The notes under the pieces were generated by a model, which did not search any database, was not told the origin of the DNA, and worked only from the letters and a program-made list of their open reading frames with translations. From NCBI GenBank assembly GCA_934182605.1, contig CAKPRQ010000007.1:30224-94223 (forward strand): a DNA stretch of 64,000 bases. The letters run 5' to 3'. A program made the translations under genes and the position numbers. Below are positions 61,545-64,000 of this stretch, piece after piece. The DNA is from an uncultured Clostridia bacterium. GTDB lineage: Bacteria > Bacillota > Clostridia > TANB77 > CAG-508. The first letter of the stretch is position 1, and each line of letters begins with the position of its first letter.

Positions 61545-62877
61545 CAATAATATTCCTTTCCTGTACTGTTGGTATTTTAATAACCACTTCAGTTCCTCTA
61601 TCTATTATACTCTTTATGTCTATAGTACAATTATTTCTATCTAGAATTTCTTTTGCTATAGATAGACCTAAACCAGTTCCTCCAGATTCTCTACTCCTTG
61701 CTTTGTCTACTCTATAAAATCTTTCGAATATTCTATTTAAATCTTCTTCTGGTATCCCAATTCCAGTATCTATTACTTTTATATATGCATCATTATACAC
61801 AAAACCAACATATACTTTTATACTACCATTTTCAGGTGTATATTTTATACTATTATTTAATATATTTATTATTACTCTTTCTATTCCAAATCTATCTGCA
61901 TAAACATTAGGAACATTTGCAGTAACAAAACATTCTATATTTTGTTTTTTCTTTTTAGCCTCTAATTTTAAATTTTCATAAACATTTTTTACAACTTCTG
62001 TTAAATCAAATTCTTCCTTTTTAATAGTCTCATCAGTTTCGTATTTAGATAATGTTAACAAGTCTGAAACTAATACAGACATTCTATTTGCTTCTGAAAT
62101 TATTACATTCAAAAATTTATTTTTCTCTTCTTCACTATCTCCCATACCTTGCAAAGTTTCTGCATAACCTATAATAGAAGTTATTGGTGTTTTCAATTCA
62201 TGAGAAACATTAGCCACAAAATCTTTTCTCATGTTATCTAGATTTACTTGTTCTGTTATATCTTGTATAACTGCTATTACACCTTCTGGCTTTTTAAAAT
62301 CATCTTTAAATGGGACAAACATCATGTTTAACACTTTATCATTTATCTTTACATTTTGGTCATATGATGTCCAGTTTTCTAAATACATTATTTTTTCTAA
62401 ATTAATTTCTATATTTAATTTTTTAAAAATTTCTTCAAATGAAGTCATTTTATCTGAGATTGACAACATTTTTTTAGCAGCAGGATTCATATGCAAGACT
62501 TTACCTTTAATGTCGAAAGCAATTACACCATCTGTCATTTTTAAAAGTATAGTTTCTATTTGTCGTTTTTGAACAGCAGTCTCATCTATTTTATCAGCAA
62601 TTCTCATTAAATTCGAAATTGGATGTATAATTACTTTAGAAACAAAGTAACCTACTACAATAGATATTATTGCAAAAATAAAGTTCGCATATAACACTAA
62701 TAATTTTGTATCTTGAATCTGTTTTTCTATTAATTGAATAGAATCAATACTATTTGCTTCTACTGTAGTTAAAGTGAGTTGTAGTTTGCTTATAAAAAAC
62801 ATTCCTAATACTGTTATACATACTATACCTAAAACCATAAAAATTATAATTATTTTTATTTGAACACTTTTTAACAT
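61522..62877 (-). CDS. walK: Sensor histidine kinase WalK-like
   Basis: The 451-residue kinase has TM1 (about residues 8-28), a very short external loop (about 30 residues), TM2 (about 57-77), HAMP (about 78-105), a PAS domain (about 108-190), HisKA with VSHELKTPITSIIGYAETLQ (His near 229), the N-box NILNNSIKYT and the G-box GTGLGLSIAKEIL. This is the WalK/YycG arrangement except that the external sensor domain is minimal, as in some clostridial versions. It lies 16 nt after walR. PhoR-type is an alternative, but the WalR-type arrays in this window favour WalK. Confidence 0.88.
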   Translation of the reverse strand: MLKSVQIKIIIIFMVLGIVCITVLGMFFISKLQLTLTTVEANSIDSIQLIEKQIQDTKLLVLYANFIFAIISIVVGYFVSKVIIHPISNLMRIADKIDETAVQKRQIETILLKMTDGVIAFDIKGKVLHMNPAAKKMLSISDKMTSFEEIFKKLNIEINLEKIMYLENWTSYDQNVKINDKVLNMMFVPFKDDFKKPEGVIAVIQDITEQVNLDNMRKDFVANVSHELKTPITSIIGYAETLQGMGDSEEEKNKFLNVIISEANRMSVLVSDLLTLSKYETDETIKKEEFDLTEVVKNVYENLKLEAKKKKQNIECFVTANVPNVYADRFGIERVIINILNNSIKYTPENGSIKVYVGFVYNDAYIKVIDTGIGIPEEDLNRIFERFYRVDKARSRESGGTGLGLSIAKEILDRNNCTIDIKSIIDRGTEVVIKIPTVQERNIIDEIDKKE

Positions 62878-62893
62878 AAGCTACATTCCTTTA

Positions 62894-63643
62894 TTATTGT
62901 GTGTCTGAAATGTAATACCCTATTCCTCTTTTAGTCAATAATATTTGTGGATTAGTAGTATCTAGTTCTATTTTTTCTCTTATTCTTCTTACAGTTACAT
63001 CTACTGTACGAATATCACCATAATATTCGTAGCCCCATACCTTTTCCAATAATAATTCTCTAGTTACAACTTGACCTGGTTGTTTTGCTAAATACTTCAA
63101 GAAATCAAATTCCTTTATAGTTAAGTCAACTGTTTTTCCTCTAATTTTAACAGTGAATTTTTCTAAATCTAATTCTAATTGTCCTATTATTATTTTTTCA
63201 TCTGTCATCTTTATTTCTGCTTTTTGAGAAGCCTCTTCTCTATCTGTATATAAGTTAAATTCATTCTTTCTTAGATTAGCTTTTACCCTTGCTATCAATT
63301 CTCTAATACTAAAAGGTTTAGTAATGTAATCATCTGCACCAAGCTCTAAGCCTACTATTTTATCAGTTTCTTCGCCTTTTGCAGATATCATTATAATTGG
63401 AACATTCATATAGTGCTTTATTTGTACACATGCAGCTGTGCCATCCTGTTTTGGTAACATTCTATCAAGCAAAATTAAATCCGGCTTTTTATCTATAGCC
63501 ATTTCTACAGCACTTACACCATCATAAGCTTCTAAAGTATCATAACCTTCTTTAGTCAAATTATGAACTAATAAATTAACAATATTTTTTTCGTCATCTA
63601 CAATAAGTATTGTCTTTTTATTATTTTTATTTGCTATATCCAC
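62894..63643 (-). CDS. walR: Response regulator WalR-like (OmpR family)
   Basis: The 249-residue regulator has a receiver domain (VDDEKN pocket, LLDRMLPKQDG with phospho-Asp near residue 58, ISAKGEETD and KPFSIRELIARV) and a winged helix (VDLTIKEFDFLKYLAKQPGQ, GDIRTVDVTVRRIREKIE) close to WalR/YycF. The start is GTG at 63643 after GGAATGGGG. It is paired with walK. The TGTWAH-N5-TGTWAH boxes found before ftsA and the HExxH peptidase gene are its expected targets. Confidence 0.9.
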   Translation of the reverse strand: MDIANKNNKKTILIVDDEKNIVNLLVHNLTKEGYDTLEAYDGVSAVEMAIDKKPDLILLDRMLPKQDGTAACVQIKHYMNVPIIMISAKGEETDKIVGLELGADDYITKPFSIRELIARVKANLRKNEFNLYTDREEASQKAEIKMTDEKIIIGQLELDLEKFTVKIRGKTVDLTIKEFDFLKYLAKQPGQVVTRELLLEKVWGYEYYGDIRTVDVTVRRIREKIELDTTNPQILLTKRGIGYYISDTQ

Positions 63644-63753
63644 TTATATATCCCCATTCCTTTCCAGAAATAAACTTCCTCTATTAATACTCACATGTTA
63701 TTATATATCAATTTTTCAAATATTACAAGTGATTTTGAAAATTTATTAAAAAT

Positions 63754-63785
63754 GTAGTTACTATATGTTACAGTTCAGTAACTAC
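63754..63785. repeat. Palindromic element family 1, tip remnant R4
   Basis: TTACAGTTCAGTAA equals the left outer tip of E1. It lies inside GTAGTTAC/GTAACTAC arms, and no inner arms or core follow. Confidence 0.6.
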
Positions 63786-63872
63786 TATATAATGGTATGG
63801 TACATAAATCACTTGAAAATACTAGTCTAAAATTAAAAATCTCGACTTGTAAAAGAATATAGAAATTCTAAA

Positions 63873-63922
63873 GCTTAATTATGGCACCCTTCCGTTAACA
63901 CGAACCCTTTCCATAATTAAGC
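63873..63922. other. Strong hairpin, possible small RNA or repeat
   Basis: GCTTAATTATGG (63873-63884) and CCATAATTAAGC (63911-63922) are perfect 12 bp arms around a 26 nt loop rich in C (CACCCTTCCG, ACGAACCC). It is followed 38 nt later by a terminator on the plus strand. A small RNA on the plus strand is possible; no good promoter was found. Confidence 0.4.
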
Positions 63923-63960
63923 ACGGGAATTTGACAGTTGCATAACATCGAAATTGATAT

Positions 63961-63987
63961 AAGCATTTAAAATGCTTAATTTTTTTG
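63961..63987 (+). terminator. Plus-strand terminator
   Basis: AAGCATT and AATGCTT form a 7 bp stem with a 3 nt loop, followed by AATTTTTTT. Confidence 0.75.
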
Positions 63988-64000
63988 TCAAATTTTTCTT

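Larger units (their letters stand above)
63644..64000. other. walR upstream region with hairpins at the right edge
   Basis: No gene is seen. A remnant of the palindromic element (TTACAGTTCAGTAA, 63768-63781) overlaps an 8 bp hairpin GTAGTTAC/GTAACTAC (63754-63785). A strong hairpin follows at 63873-63922 and a plus-strand terminator at 63961-63987. The window ends before the next gene. Confidence 0.4.

Overview
The window comes from a strongly AT-rich, low-G+C Gram-positive bacterium. It carries a Clostridia-type division cluster (ftsQ, two DUF881 genes, sbp, ftsA, ftsZ, spoIIGA, sigE), a Spo0E-like gene, MazF, a WalRK-type two-component system and AGGAGG-type ribosome binding sites. The gene content fits an (ancestrally) endospore-forming member of the Clostridia, perhaps an uncultured gut lineage. 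Genus and species cannot be read from this sequence. Most genes lie on the minus strand.

Layout. 0-7 kb: plsX (cut by the left edge), a coiled-coil hypothetical, tuf with its own promoter, then the str operon rpsL-rpsG-fusA and a 45-codon Spo0E-like gene. 7-13.4 kb: lgt, a pair of M16 peptidase genes, rpsU and the start of a dcw cluster (mraZ, rsmH, ftsL-like) with a textbook MraZ operator. 13.5-20 kb: a DUF1703-type AAA protein, a small membrane protein, then tsaE-tsaB-rimI-lonB. 20-26 kb: nifS-like cysteine desulfurase and lexA-smc. 26-33 kb is accessory and partly decayed: a GC-rich orphan mini-gene, a two-component system, an ECF sigma/anti-sigma pair, gene fragments, tRNA-Lys and a PHP phosphoesterase. 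33-45 kb: a YhaN/YhaO-like pair, anchored hypothetical proteins, a huge pilin-like Cys/His-rich surface protein, an XRE regulator, an HD-GYP-like protein and an orphan MazF. 45-54 kb: dusB, a frameshifted sigE, spoIIGA, ftsZ, ftsA, sbp, DUF881 x2, ftsQ. 54-57 kb: three secreted cohesin-like proteins, one also carrying a dockerin. 57-64 kb: a predicted HExxH peptidase, ferredoxin, ricT, holB, lepB, walK, walR.

Non-coding structure is the most unusual part. (1) At least seven full or near-full copies, one half copy and four arm-only remnants of a ~150 bp palindromic element are scattered between genes. Both arms co-vary and an asymmetric ~47 nt core is conserved. (2) Arrays of TGTWAH-N5-TGTWAH boxes, the known WalR recognition pattern, sit next to the -35 of ftsA and of the HExxH peptidase gene, and the window itself encodes a WalRK-like pair. 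(3) Four AAAGTG boxes in 10 bp register overlap the mraZ promoter. (4) A second palindrome family includes a perfect 25 bp-arm hairpin touching the stop codon of a histidine kinase gene.

Possible new systems are the palindromic element family and the cohesin/dockerin/HExxH-peptidase neighbourhood under apparent WalR control. All calls come from reading the sequence alone; no database search was run.
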